DNA of 64,000 nt from JAANXG01 sp034520625 (GCA_034520625.1 JAXHNI010000008.1:558001-622000); one strand, 5' to 3'; shown: positions 16,391 through 27,773, counted from the first letter of the stretch. Numbers and translations are program-made. Notes: a model not told the origin generated them from the sequence alone.

Positions 16391-19300
16391 TACTCCGCGA
16401 ACAGGATGATGTCGTTGTTCTTCTCAGCGATCTCCATGACACGGCTGATGATGTGCGACCGCTGATTCCGCAGGCCAGGTATCCGCTCAAACTCCGGCGC
16501 GAGCAGAACTTTCTGGATCTCTGCCTTCAGCTTGTTGCGGGCCGGGATGCTCTCCAGAACCCTGTCAACCGCAGTTCGCGTTCCACAACGAGAAACACCT
16601 TCTGCGTCAGATCAACCAGGTAGGTAATTGCATCTTCCTCCGCCATGCCGTAGCGCCTGGTGGTATCGGCTACCTTAGCGGCCCCGCCATCGTCTGAGCC
16701 CGTGGCAGCATCGAACAGCTCGCGCTGGAACATTCGAAACAACGGCATCTGCTTCTTGCGGTGCAGCCCGTAGGTGGGTTCCTGTCTCGCATTGATGATA
16801 CGCTGTCGGAGCTTTTCGAGCTCCTCGTAGATCTTGTTCCAGTTGTCGCGGAATTCCTCAAAGATGGCCGCCAGGGCTTCGGCGAAAGAGGCTCGCAAGT
16901 CCGGGTCATCGTCCAGGTCAACGTCGAGATGGTGGCGGATGGCGTGCTCGATCTCGGCGGCCTTGGTCTTGGTCCGGCGATGCTCGCCGACACCCTTCTC
17001 GAAATCCTCGTCAAGAATCGAAATTGGCGGGACTTTGACATCGATACCCTGGATTCGAGGTGGGCATCCGTAATGGCACGAAGCTTCGCCGGAATCCCCT
17101 TCATGCTCAGCCGCTGGTCGCGGAAGTGCTTTCCAGCGAGCACGTTGATCTCGGCGAGCGCCTTATAGTCGCCCATGTACTCGAGGGCCTGGCGGGCCGG
17201 GAACAGCAGATTGAGCGCCCTGGTCAACCGCTTGAATGCCAGCATGAAGTCAAAGCGCAGGTCCTCGTCATAGAATACATCGTAGAAGGCATCGTGATCG
17301 CTCATGTCCGTGAGGCCGTGCCTCTGGAGCAACTCCATCACGGCCGCATGGGCGTCCTTGAGTTCCCGCAACTCCTCCTCGGGAAAACTCAGGGCGTCGA
17401 TGATCTCCTTCTGTTCGCGCTCATCGTAAGTGTCGATCGCTTTCTTGAGGTGGTGTCCGATGCCGACATAGTCCACCACAAAACCCTTGTCCTTCGATTC
17501 GCCGCCCACGCGGTTCACACGGGCGATGGCTTGCAGCATGTTGTGAGCGATCACGACCTTGTCGAGATACATCACCTGCTCGACCGGTGCATCAAATCCG
17601 GTAAGCAGCATATTGTTGACAATCAGGATTCCCATGTCCCCGTTGACATCGTCCTCTTCACTGCCGAACGACAGTTTGAAGCTCTTGATGCTCGCCTCGT
17701 GCCGTGATGAGTCGGAATACTCTTTGAGGTGGGGCAGGTCGTTGTGGCGTCCGGAGATCACGACGTCCGTCTTCATCGCCTTGAGCCGGTCCAGATCCAG
17801 CTTGCCCGGGTTGGCCTGCTCCAGCTTTACGACCGCCGCCGCGAGCGCGGCGTCCAGATGCTTCTTGTAGCGCACGGCCGCCTCCCGGGACGTCGCCACC
17901 ACCTGCGCCTTGTAGCCGTTGGGAAACACGTGCGCGAGGTAGTGCTCCACCATGTCTCGGGCCTTGGCCTCGATGGTGGCCTCGGCCTCGAGATAGGCAT
18001 CCCGCGAACCGTACCCGAGGATGTCCAGACGTTGTTGAATGTTGTACTCGCTGAACACGTCCTCGAACGCCGTGTCCATGCCGCCCTGATCGAGGACCTC
18101 AGCATTGTGCGTGCGGCCCTCGTAGACGATCTCGAGCGTCACGCCGTCCGCGATGGACTGGCGCATTGTGTACTTGTCGATATAGTCGCCGAAGACCTGT
18201 TCGGTCTTGTCGATCGGCGTGCCCGTGTAGCCGATCTTGGCGGCGTTGGGAATGCCCTTGTCAAGGTTTGCCCCAAGCATCTTGTACTGCGAACGATGGG
18301 CCTCGTCGGTCATGACGAGGATGTTGGGGCTGGCGTTCAGCTCCGGGAAGGTCTCGGTCAGGTCCGCCTCGCGGAACTTGTGGATCATCGCCATCACCAG
18401 GTCGGAGGTGTCGGCTCTGAGCAGTCTTTTGAGTCCCTTGATGCTGTCGGCCAACTTCACCGTGAAACCGATGCTCCGACTGGTCTCGGAGAGCTGCTGT
18501 TCCAACTGGGTGCGGTCGGTGACGAAGACGACCTTCCAGTTCGAGAGCTGCGCGTGGCGGTACATTTCCCGCACCATGAACATCATGGTGAGCGACTTGC
18601 CGGAGCCCTGGGTGTGCCAGATGATGCCGCTGCGCTCGCGAGGGTTGCGGCCTTCGAGCAGCCGCTTCACCGCCAGCTTCACCGCCCGGAACTGCTGGTA
18701 GCGACCGACGATTTTGATCGTCTGGCCTTTGTCGTCGATCGAGAACAGCGTGAAGATGCGGATCAGGTCGAGCAGGTTGTTCCGATCCAGCATGCCGGCG
18801 ACGAGACGCTGCTGGTCGTTCGGACTGCCTGAGCCGTGGTCCAGCTCGTCCACGGTTCGTGGATACGGATCGGCCCAGCGGTAGAAGTACTTCTCCGTGT
18901 GCGTGGTGATGGTGCCGAACTTGGCTTCCTGGCGGCAGGTCGCCACCACGAACTGGTTGTAGTAGAAAAGCGGCCCATTGCCTTCCCCCGTTGCCCCGCG
19001 CTGCTCGCTGTAGCGGAGGAGCTGGTCAATCGCTTCGGGAATCGCGTCATTCACCTTGGGCGACTTGCACTCGATCACCACTACCGGCAGGCCGTTCAGG
19101 AACAGCACGACGTCGGGGATGATGTGGTGCTCGGTGCCGAGGACGCGGACCTTGAACTGGCAGACCGCGATGAAGCGGTTATTTTCGCGGGCCGAAAAGT
19201 CCGCGAAGCGGACGGTCGGGCTCTTCTCGCCGTTCTGACGGTTCTCGCTGACGCTGGTGTTCTCCAGCAGGAGCTGGAACAGGTGCCTGTTGTTTTCCAG

Positions 19301-19579
19301 CAAACGGGTGCCCGGGGCGCTCGCGGTGAGCTGCCTGACGACCTCATCGACCTGATCGTCTTCGAGCCAGGGGTTGATGACCTTGAGCTGCTCGCGCAGC
19401 ACCGACAGCATGACGACCTCGCTGAAACTCCCCCGATGGGTATCGGCCGGCGTCTGCTTCCTGTCCGTTAAGTCAATGGCCTCCCAACCCAAGCCCACAA
19501 GCTGGTCGAGCAACGGCTTCTCGACGTGGTTGCGCTCGTCAAGCTTGATATGCTTCGGCGTCTTGTCTGGGGGGCTCAC
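16390..19579 (-). pseudogene. hsdR: Type I restriction enzyme subunit R (two frameshifts)
   Basis: HsdR cleaves and translocates DNA. The start is GTG at 19579, overlapping the DUF262 gene stop (GTGA). The nuclease domain is PDVVLFLNGLPVVVIECKSP, Walker A is HTQGSGKSLTM, the DEAH-type box is MTDEAHRSQ, and motif VI is QAIARVNRVGG. Two 1-base losses break the frame. One is near 17048, in a GGG run after AHLES, past which the correct frame reads IDVKVPPISILDEDF. The other is near 16576, after VVEREL, past which it reads AVDRVLESIPARN. The true end is NNDIILFAE with TAA at 16390. Corrected length is about 1063 aa. These may be real mutations or sequence errors. Confidence 0.88.
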
Positions 19580-21691
19580 TCTGGGTCTCCTTCATCGGGC
19601 TCTTCGCCGCCGACGATTCCGATAAACAGCAGCTTCTCTCGTGCCTGGTCATCCACGAATCGAATGTCCCAGCGCTTTTCCATGAATCTCAGTAATCCAA
19701 TGCCTCGCTTACGAATCTTATCGGCCCCCAATCCTCGTAATAGGAGACTTCGATTTCCGAGTGCGAGCCGTCTGAGTACCCATTGCGGAGCTTTGTGCCA
19801 TCGCGGTTCAATTTTGGCTTCTTCTTTTCAGCGAAGGAATCATTCTGCAGCGAAGAGTTGATCGCGCAAGAAAGGAGCAACAGATTCCCCAAGCTATTGC
19901 GATACGCCTCCCGGTCTCGCTCGCGAATGCCATTGAAGGCCGGTCTCCACGCCGCCGTTTCGGATTGTGGGTAAATGTGCTCAATGGAGATTTTGTCGGT
20001 CGGTGTCTTGAGCAGATCCGCCCAGTCGACCTTTTTTTGCCGACTGCCAGACAGCAGACTCAATTCGTACTCGTAGAGGAAATACCGCAAACCGGGCCAG
20101 CCGTAGTAGCCTTCGCCATTCTCGAACTTCTTCTGAAGCAGCAGATACAAGTCCTCGTTTGCAAAATGGTCCTCGTCTGTGAACGTGAAACTCATCCGTT
20201 TCCGTAACCTTTCCTTCAGTTCCGCCAGATCCATGTCCCCACGGTCGATTCCGCGGACGGCGTTGCTGAACTCCGAACTGCGATAATTCGAACGGGTTTG
20301 GGTCAACCGAAATACGACAAAGACAAACCGCTCGATCTCCTTGAAAATGTCGACACGCTGCCCGGGATCATCGCATTTCTTCAGTATTGCCATCAGCAGC
20401 GGGCGGAAATATGCCATACCCAGACGATTCAGGCGTTGAATCCATTCCGATTCTTCCCGCGTCAGATCGCCCGGCAGATCCGGGTAGAACGTGCGGAACC
20501 AGTGAACCGAAGACGCCTTAAGGCTTTTAACGTAGTCGCGAATTTCGTTCGGTCGCAACTCGGCCACCATCACCGGTTCGTTGGCCTCGGCTTCCTCCAA
20601 CTATTGTCCTCGTCGGTGTCCAGATCCGCCTCCGACGTCTGTTCTTCGGCTTCCTCCAGTTCCACCGGCTGGACAACCTTACGATGGACACGCTGCGACG
20701 TGAACTGCTCCTCGAGCAGGAATTTGATGTAGTCTCTGCCCGTCTGGCGCGAGTATTTGAAGTACATCATCCAGTGCGCCCGCAGAAAGTCGTTGTCGTT
20801 CAGCGGCTTCGACTTGTTACGTCCCAACTGGAAGTACACTTCTTTCCAAGCGTCGTTGATCTGGTCGCGTAGATCTTTGCGCTCAGCGTCGGGCTGTTCC
20901 ACATCGGTATAGAGAGTCGTGAGATAAATCAACCGATTCTTAAGCAGTTCCAAGTCCGACAGCGTCTTGCCTCGGTTGTTCATCGTCTCGAAGGCTACGT
21001 ATACATCGAACTCGTCCTTGATGATGTATTCGTTGAACAGAAATCGCTTGGTCAGCGTGCGATACAGATCCTGGAGGCCTTCGATCCCTTCTTCCTTGTA
21101 CCAAGTCCGAAGTTGCTGCTGGAAATAGCGCTTCCCGTTGCTGAGATTGAGCGTATAGAACGACTCGGACACGGTGCCGGCGCCCTCTTCGCTCAGAATC
21201 CGGTAGCGCATGTACTCGTAGCTGGGATTGTCGACGGTGTAACCGAACTTGTAGGTGCGAAACGCCTTGCCGGGCGGTTTCTTTTCGAACAGGAACTTGC
21301 TTTCCACGGCCGCGATACTGAGTGTGTCGGTCAGGTAGATTGCATCGTCCGCCTCACCTTCGTTTTTCGGCAAATCGCGAAGCAGTTCGATGAAGGCTTG
21401 CAGAAACAACGTGAATGTCGTAAGTCGCTGTTGTCCGTCTACAACGTGATATAGCTTGTACGAGTGATCTTCAACCAGCCAAAATTCCTTGGAATCCTCC
21501 TGGACATTACTGACCGGAATCTCCTTCAAGGTCAGCACGCCGGTGTAGTGGAAACGGCCGTCGGGCAGGTGGACTAGATCTTCCCAGAAGGCGTCCAACT
21601 GCTCGCGTCCCCAAGCGTAGCCGCGCTGGTAGTCGGGAATGCGAAACAGTTTTCCCTTGAACAGGCTGTCGAGTGGTTTTGGGTCGTCCAT
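19576..21691 (-). pseudogene. DUF262/DUF1524 GmrSD-like nuclease (two frameshifts)
   Basis: The N-terminal DUF262 domain has IPDYQRGYAW and the NTP-site DGQQRLTT. The C-terminal DUF1524 is an HNH-type nuclease with IEHIYPQS. Together these form the GmrSD-type architecture of modification-dependent (type IV) restriction enzymes. The start is ATG 21691 after CGGAG. A 1-base loss near 20598 splits the halves: the first frame ends DEDNSWRKP while the correct frame continues EEAEANEPV. A second loss in a GGGGG run near 19728 hides the end, ADKIRKRGIGLLRFMEKRWDI, whose TGA at 19576 overlaps the hsdR GTG. Corrected length is 705 aa. Confidence 0.83.
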
Positions 21692-21707
21692 TGCAATACT
21701 CCGTTGA

Positions 21708-21794
21708 TCAAAGTGACTCGACAAGCAGCGGCTTCTCGACGTGGTTGCGTTCGTCGATGCGAAATTGCTTGGGCGTTATCGATTCCGTGCCCAT
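21708..21794 (-). pseudogene. Orphan 5' fragment of a second hsdR
   Basis: ATG 21794 opens a 28-codon frame, TPKQFRIDERNHVEKPLL followed by VESL and a stop. It matches the start of the downstream HsdR (TPKHIKLDERNHVEKPLL). It starts 15 bp after the cap15 stop and ends 17 bp before the DUF262 start. It is a scar: an earlier hsdR stood directly after cap15, and the DUF262 gene with a new hsdR allele replaced the rest. Confidence 0.85.
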
Positions 21795-21808
21795 GGTGAT
21801 CCGCCTCA

Positions 21809-22459
21809 CTACCTACCTTCCATCGGATGCGATCCGAAGTTGTCCGGGAGATCGTCGAGCCTTCCACGACAACTGAACGTCAGCGTGACCTCGCCGGTGG
21901 TCTTTCGCGTCGTCCAGTAGTTACCCCTCAGCTTCTGAGCGGGCTCCCCAATGATCTCGAAGAGCATCGCTCCATCATGTGGCTGACTGCGATCCGGTAT
22001 CAGAATTGACGGCACGCTTGTATAGCAGTAAGCCAGTTTGCGTACCTGCTCGTCATTGTCGATCCAGAAGTCGGCGCAATAACTGCGACTCGTCATCTCA
22101 GCCGTGCGCATCACGCAACTGATTCGGCCAAATGTCTGCCGTATCGTCAACAGCACTGGAATCGGGCCGGGAATTTCTCCGGTATCCGGGCTTTCCCAGG
22201 TCGTCTGAATGAGCCCCTGCCAGGTGCCAACGAGGCAAGGGAAAGGCACGAGCCAGTTCCGAAAGATTCGCCACCTCCAGGCGTACAGAACGAAAACCAT
22301 CCATATTATGAGCAGCATGGGTATTGTTTTGTAGGCGATCTCCAACGCACTCCAAACATCACGGACCTCTGCCCCCGTAGCCAGCGCAACGGCGATGAAA
22401 CAGGCGGCGAAGAGGCCGAATATGAAGAACGCGAATGGTCTGACCTTGATGTTCTTCAT
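21809..22459 (-). CDS. cap15: CBASS effector Cap15 (S-2TMbeta: two TM helices plus beta-barrel)
   Basis: A 216-aa protein. Two transmembrane helices (about residues 9-30 and 46-66) are followed by a beta-rich domain with LVGTWQGLI, LAYCYTSVP, HDGAMLFEI and LRGNYWTTRKTTG. These are the marks of the SMODS-associating 2TM beta-strand-rich effector family. Known Cap15 proteins bind a cyclic nucleotide through the barrel and disrupt the inner membrane of infected cells. The start at 22459 (MKNIKVR) gives an ATGA overlap with the CD-NTase stop. That fusion of frames and the partner gene make the CBASS call firm. Confidence 0.85.
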   Translation of the reverse strand: MKNIKVRPFAFFIFGLFAACFIAVALATGAEVRDVWSALEIAYKTIPMLLIIWMVFVLYAWRWRIFRNWLVPFPCLVGTWQGLIQTTWESPDTGEIPGPIPVLLTIRQTFGRISCVMRTAEMTSRSYCADFWIDNDEQVRKLAYCYTSVPSILIPDRSQPHDGAMLFEIIGEPAQKLRGNYWTTRKTTGEVTLTFSCRGRLDDLPDNFGSHPMEGR

Positions 22460-23358
22460 TGATATCCGATGTAGTCCCATGCTGCTTGCAGGAACTCATT
22501 CGCCTCCTGGCGTGTCCAGGGCTGGGGAGAACGGAAGAGGTACTTCAGTTCATTGACCTCGCACCACTTCGAGCAGTCATCATTCTTTCGCGTGCGGTTC
22601 CACAGATCTGCAAGTACATGCCGGACGATCGCGGTGTACGTGTCCTTATCGAAGGCATCGGTGTCAGCGTTCCAGACCAGGCACTCGATCAGAAACGATG
22701 GTGTCTTCTTGGCTATGGCGATGTCTTCGTCCTGCATCTTGTCGCGCAACCGTTTGAGGATACGGATGACCCGCTTGTACTTTCTCCCTGTTGCAGTGTT
22801 CCGTTCCACGCCGTTGTTGTATGTCTGCTCCGGCCAGTTAGTAATTCGATCACCTGAGTCGGGATCGAATGCGACTCCGGACAGATAATGATGGCTGCCG
22901 TCGAAATTCATTTTTCCCGTGTAACGGCGGTACTCGAATGTCGGGACGACATCTGCGTCGATGCGATAAGTGTTGGCATGGACGTCGAATGCCTTGTTGC
23001 CTCGCGTAACACCTGCATTACCGAAGTAGTCCTCCAGCGCTTTATGGACCATGCTTTTGAAATCAGCGAATGCCATCGTGCCCGGAAGGTTCCCGACGGT
23101 TTCCCGAGACATACCGTCTGGATAGTAAGTAAAGAACGTTGAGTTGTAACGCACGCAGATGTCCACGTCGCTATTCTGACGGACGTTTGTTCGAGCGCTG
23201 TAGGAGCCTTGGACAAAAACTGAGACGTCAAGGGCGGAAAGTTGCTCACTCGCTTTGGTGGCCTTACGTACGGCCGTCTCAGCATTGCTGCACTTATCGG
23301 CCTCTGTCTGGCCGGGTCCCTTCGACCATGACACAAAGCTGTCTTCAGAAATATTCAC
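22456..23358 (-). CDS. CBASS CD-NTase (cGAS/DncV-like cyclic oligonucleotide synthase)
   Basis: A 300-aa nucleotidyltransferase. The GS motif QGSYSARTNVR (G51-S52) and metal-binding D64-x-D66 (SDVDICVRY) match the DNA-polymerase-beta-like core of CD-NTases. The third Asp is D134 or D136 (RIDADVVPTFEYR). C-terminal helices (about 190-290) form the OAS1-like half. On phage infection such enzymes make a cyclic di- or trinucleotide that activates the partner effector, here Cap15. The start is GTG at 23358 with a GTGA overlap onto the hsdS stop. No Cap2/Cap3 or HORMA/TRIP13 genes are present, so this is a short type I CBASS. Confidence 0.88.
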   Translation of the reverse strand: MNISEDSFVSWSKGPGQTEADKCSNAETAVRKATKASEQLSALDVSVFVQGSYSARTNVRQNSDVDICVRYNSTFFTYYPDGMSRETVGNLPGTMAFADFKSMVHKALEDYFGNAGVTRGNKAFDVHANTYRIDADVVPTFEYRRYTGKMNFDGSHHYLSGVAFDPDSGDRITNWPEQTYNNGVERNTATGRKYKRVIRILKRLRDKMQDEDIAIAKKTPSFLIECLVWNADTDAFDKDTYTAIVRHVLADLWNRTRKNDDCSKWCEVNELKYLFRSPQPWTRQEANEFLQAAWDYIGYQ

Positions 23359-24602
23359 GCGCCCACTGCCTGCTTCGGGCTTTCCAAGAGCGCGGTTACG
23401 CGACGATCCCCCGTCAGGAGATCCTGCATCAGGCCAGCCTTGAGATGTCGGAGCTTCCGCAGTACGGCAGTGTTATCGTCACTCGTTCTTGCGGATGAAC
23501 GCAGGATGTTCACGACCTGTGCCTGCTCGTCACGTCCTGGTTTTGGCACAAGCATCTTTGCGATCATGTGTCGACGCACCGAGTCAACTGACCCCTTTGC
23601 GGAAAACTGGGCCACCCGCGCCATGAAGTGCGTCTGGAAGTGGCAGAAGAAATAGTATCCAAGCATGTCCTCTGTGAAGGAATGGATACAGTAGACGCGC
23701 TGGTGAAAGTCGAAGCGGCCATTGAAGTAGTGAAATACTTTGCCCGTTCCAACGCCGTCGCCCGCTGTGAGCACGGCTTCTCCGTCAAACGAATACGAAG
23801 AGATTTTTTCTATCGTCTGGGAGCGGACAAAGAACGGATACTCTGCGCTCGGATCTGCATCCTGAGTATCTTTATCGCCAGTGGTAATTGATGCAATCTG
23901 GTCAACTGTCGCAAAATCCCACTCCACCGGAACCCGCCCGAGCGGGGAGTCTTTGAACTCGTGGGTCTTTTCGGAACGGAGATTGCCATACTCGTCTATA
24001 CCACGGGTGAGCAGATCCTGCATCAGGCCGGTCTTGATGCGCTGCTGCTTGGCGATGAGCGCCTCGGTCTGCTCGATCGCCCGATCTACTGTAGAAAGGA
24101 CCTCGGCGATCTTGGACTGTTCATCGAGTCGATGTGGATGCGGTATTTCGATCTCTCGGAGCGCACTCAGATTCAAACTATCGCGAGTAGTGCCTGAGAC
24201 TGCATCGCGGATTGAGCGAATACCGACTTCCGAGATAAGCCACTGACGAACGTAGAACTTATCGACCTTATGTGAGTCGACGCTGATGCGAGCAATGGTC
24301 CGCGATATATTTGCACCAGCAACCCGCTTAGGCACGACCGCAACACGCCCAACTGTCCCCTGAATTGAAACGAGCAGTTCTCCACCTTTCAGCCTGCTGC
24401 GCCTGAACACGTCATCTAGTTTGTGAGTGATTCTGAACAAGTCGTCTGTATGTAGGCGGTTGTCCACCAGGTCAACAATGCGGACCAAGGGCACACCGTC
24501 GTGCTGGAAATCACCGGGCTTCAACACGCCGTAGCAGACCGGGACATCTGGCTTTACCAAGTCGGCGATTACGGTACTTGACCAGCCGTCGCGACTTTTC
24601 AT
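23355..24602 (-). CDS. hsdS: Type I restriction enzyme specificity subunit S
   Basis: A 415-aa HsdS that sets the DNA target of the HsdM/HsdR complex. Two target-recognition domains (about residues 1-150 and 215-370) are separated by conserved coiled helices. The repeated helix motifs are LDEQSKIAEVLSTVDRAIEQ with KTGLMQDLLTRG, and RDEQAQVVNILRSS with KAGLMQDLLTGD. Its ATG overlaps the hsdM stop by four bases (ATGA), and its stop overlaps the CD-NTase start. The frame is intact, unlike hsdM and hsdR. Confidence 0.92.
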   Translation of the reverse strand: MKSRDGWSSTVIADLVKPDVPVCYGVLKPGDFQHDGVPLVRIVDLVDNRLHTDDLFRITHKLDDVFRRSRLKGGELLVSIQGTVGRVAVVPKRVAGANISRTIARISVDSHKVDKFYVRQWLISEVGIRSIRDAVSGTTRDSLNLSALREIEIPHPHRLDEQSKIAEVLSTVDRAIEQTEALIAKQQRIKTGLMQDLLTRGIDEYGNLRSEKTHEFKDSPLGRVPVEWDFATVDQIASITTGDKDTQDADPSAEYPFFVRSQTIEKISSYSFDGEAVLTAGDGVGTGKVFHYFNGRFDFHQRVYCIHSFTEDMLGYYFFCHFQTHFMARVAQFSAKGSVDSVRRHMIAKMLVPKPGRDEQAQVVNILRSSARTSDDNTAVLRKLRHLKAGLMQDLLTGDRRVTALLESPKQAVGA

Positions 24603-27287
24603 GCGAGATAACCCAGTCCCGTCAGGTAGCTTCTCACCGCATTCAGCGTGTCCGCGCGCTCCTTTTCTAGCTTACCCTCCGAGTCGGCGTACTTCTCCCA
24701 CAGATTCTCAACCACCCTCATCAGCACCCGCGTCTCCGCATGGAGGTAGCGGTCCAGCTCTGCACGTGCGATATCGTAGATCTTCTTCAGGATCAGGCGG
24801 CGAGCGTCGACTTCGCTGATCTGGCCGCCGATCTCCTTGAGCACCGCATCGACCTGGGTGAGACGAGCGTTCAGCGCCGCATTGTCCTTGTCAAGCGCGG
24901 TAATAGTCTTCTTGTCGGCCTTCTTCTCCGGGTCCAGCTCGGCGAGGCGAGCGTCCGCCTGCGCAATCAGCGCCTGCGTCTCGTCCTTGAAGTCGTCGGC
25001 TCCGATGCGCTTGAGTTCGAGCTTGAACTCCAGTTCTGCGGCCTTCTGCTTGAGCGTTGCCTTGGCGGCCTTGATCCGCTTCTCGATCGCCTTGATCGCC
25101 ATATCCTGGTCAGTAAGGTTTCTGAGCTCTTTCTTGGCGGAGGTGCCGGCGGTGTTTTTCAGGTCATCTATGAGCATCTTGAGGACCTTCTTGATGACGG
25201 CGGCACTAACTTTCTCATCCTCGTCAGGCTCGTAGGCGCTGACCTCCTGAGCGGTCTCGACCGCCTCGGCCAGCTCTCCCTGGACTTCGACGATGGTCGC
25301 CTCCAGCGCTTCGATGGCTTCGGCCTCGGTTTGGAAGTACTCGGCGATGAGGTAGTCATCGGGGATCAGGGAGTGGTGCCAGCCGGTGGAGACGATGGTT
25401 TTCGAGGTCAAAGCGGATTTGCTGCCACCAGTTGACGAAGACGCCGGCACTCTTGAACTCGTCGAGCACACCCAGCGGTACGAGCTTGGCCTTGAGGGCG
25501 GTGAGCAGCTCGTGGCGGACCTCGGGCATCTTCTTGCCGCCGTTGCCGGCATGCTGGAGTTGCGCGAAGTCGTCCCTGGCGACGGCCCACCAGGATTCGA
25601 GGGCGTCGTGGTGCCGGGTGAGGGTGCCCAGCAGCGCCGGGTCTGCTTCGAGAGTGGCCTTGATGGCGGGCCTGGCGTCGATGGACTCGCGAAAGGCGAA
25701 ATAGGCCGGACGCTCGGGCTCGAAGAGTAACTCCGGGTTGACGCCGAACCTGGCGAAGTCGCCCTTAAGCGCAGCAACTTCCGCCTCGGGGATGCCGCCA
25801 ATGAGGTGCGCCTGGACATCCTCGGGCTCGGGCTCGGGCGCGTTGTCCACGTAGCGGCGGATGTTGAGATTGTAGTCGTGGGTGTCCACGATCTCGGACT
25901 TGGGCACGAGGCGCGAGTACTTGGGCAGTTCGCGCTTGTGGGTGCAGACGAAATCGATCTTTTCGATGTCCTCGGGGCGAAGCCTGTTCTGGGCCTTACC
26001 CTCGGCGTATTCGCGGTCGGCGTTAATGAAGAGGATTTTGTCCTTGAGTGCATCGGGTTTGCTCTTGTTGCAGACGAGCACGCAGGCAGGGATGCCCGTA
26101 CCGTAGAAGAGCCCGGGCGGGAGACTGACGATGGCTTCGATGCAGTCATCGTTGATCATTAGTTCGCGGATGAGCTTTTCCTTGCCACCCCGGAACAGGA
26201 CACCGTGCGGCATGACTGTCGCCATCCGGCCGTTGGGCTTGAGGCTGGCGAGCATGTGCTGCACGAACATCAAGTCCGCCTTTTTCCCGGTCTCCGGGCA
26301 CCACTCGCGGAAGCGGCTGGTGAACTTCATGCTCGCGCGACTGTAGTTCTGCGAGAACGGTGGGTTGGCGAGCACCCGGTCGAACTTACGGATCTGCCCG
26401 TTGTCGAGGATAAGCGGATCTTCCAGCGTGTCACCGTTCTCGATCGTGGAGCGGGTGATATTGTGGAGGATCATGTTCATGATGCATATCGACCAGACCG
26501 TGCCGTTGGAGTCCTGGCCGTAGAGGGCGAGGTCGTCGGCGTTCTGGCCCTGCTCTTCCACATATTGGTGGGCCTGAATGAGGAAGCCGCCAGAGCCAAC
26601 CGCAGGGTCATAGATAGTATTGCCGGCCACTGGCTGGGTGAGCTGGACAAGTAAGCGGACAACCTCGCCAGGGGTATAGAACTCGCCACCTTTCTTACCA
26701 GCGCTGTCGGCAAAGAACTTGATGAGGTACTCGTAGGCGGCACCGAGCAGGTCGGGGAATTCGAAGTTATCATTGACGAGGACGAACCCGGGTTGACTAA
26801 AGTGGTCGAGCAGGTCTTTCCACTTTTGGTCTGGGATCTTCGTCTTGCCCTTCACCGCGTTGAAGTCGATATTGTTCTTCAGCACACCGGCGAGCGAATC
26901 GTTCTCGTCTTCGATGGCAGCGATAGCCTTGTTGAGCATGTTGCCGATATCGTGCTTCAAGTCTTTCACGGCGGGCACGAGGTCACCGTTGTCGTCTTTC
27001 CAGGCCTTGTGCCAGCGGGCTCTGACGGGGACGAAAAAAGTCTCGCCGTAGGATGTCTTGTCTTCGAGCAATTCGGCGACGAGTTCGGGCTGGTCGTTCA
27101 GGTGTGCGAAGGTCTTCTTGCGGAGCTGCTCGCGTTTGCGGTCGAACTCGTCGGAGAGCCGCTTCAGAAACAGCATACCGAAGATAAACTCCTTGAACTC
27201 CGAGGCATCCATCTTGCCTCGCAGGATGTCGGCCGCCTTCAGGAGGAAGGACTCGAGCTGGGCGAGGGTAATCTTCTCCGTCTTCAA
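24599..27287 (-). pseudogene. hsdM: Type I restriction enzyme subunit M (one frameshift)
   Basis: An N6-adenine methyltransferase. The N-terminal HsdM domain (LESFLLKAADILRGKMDASEFKE) precedes the SAM site DPAVGSGGFLIQA and the catalytic ANPPFSQNY. A 1-base gain near 25400, at an AAAA run after IRFDLE, shifts the frame. The other frame continues TIVSTGWHHSLIPDDYLIA and runs through a long coiled coil to VRSYLTGLGYLA, ending at 24599. Corrected length is about 895 aa, longer than a plain HsdM because of the helical tail. It is the first gene of the overlapping chain. Either a real mutation or a sequence error explains the shift. Confidence 0.86.
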
Positions 27288-27380
27288 GTCAGATCCTTAC
27301 GGCTTGCGTGGCTGTACAACGTTGGCGATGGGTCGCGCTTGACGGCGACCGACCGGAGTGGACACGAAGGGAGGAAGCGG

Positions 27381-27773
27381 TCAAGCGTCGGACTCCATCG
27401 CGTTGGGCGTATTCGCACGAACCCACTCTACGAACCGAATCCAGTTTACCCCGCGGTCGCCACCCTTGAGCCTTTGGTCAGCGTAAGTCACTAACTCTAC
27501 TAGCAACTTTGTAAGCCTCTCGGTTTGCGCTGGAATGTTTGCGATTTCCTCATCTACTTCTCCAAGCACCGAAGCTCCTGCTTCCAAAAACCTCGGATCA
27601 ATATAGTGCGATTTTAAGAAATCCGGAGACCATTGTGCTGCCAACTGGCATCCGATATACAGCGGTATGTCGGATTCCGGCATATTTCGATAGCGGGCCG
27701 ACCCGCCCAGGCGAGAGAAATGGTCTCCAAGTATCGACAGAGCGTTCCACAGGCTGCCGACATCAGTGTTCAT
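27381..27773 (-). CDS. Hypothetical protein upstream of hsdM
   Basis: A 130-aa soluble, mostly helical protein (MNTDVGSLWNALSILGDHFSRLGGS...). I recognise no family. Notable blocks are IPLYIGCQLAAQWSPDFLKSH and the C-terminal DRGVNWIRFVEWVRANTPNA. Its ATG overlaps the stop of the upstream membrane-anchored gene (ATGA), and hsdM starts 94 bp downstream on the same strand. The pair therefore seems to head the restriction/CBASS operon. It could be an accessory defence component, but nothing in the sequence shows a catalytic site. Confidence 0.6.
   Translation of the reverse strand: MNTDVGSLWNALSILGDHFSRLGGSARYRNMPESDIPLYIGCQLAAQWSPDFLKSHYIDPRFLEAGASVLGEVDEEIANIPAQTERLTKLLVELVTYADQRLKGGDRGVNWIRFVEWVRANTPNAMESDA

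Noticed and set aside
17729..18832. Plus-strand frame of about 370 codons opposite hsdR
   Set aside because: hsdR has Walker and DEAH motifs in the other strand; the antisense product is low-complexity without motifs.
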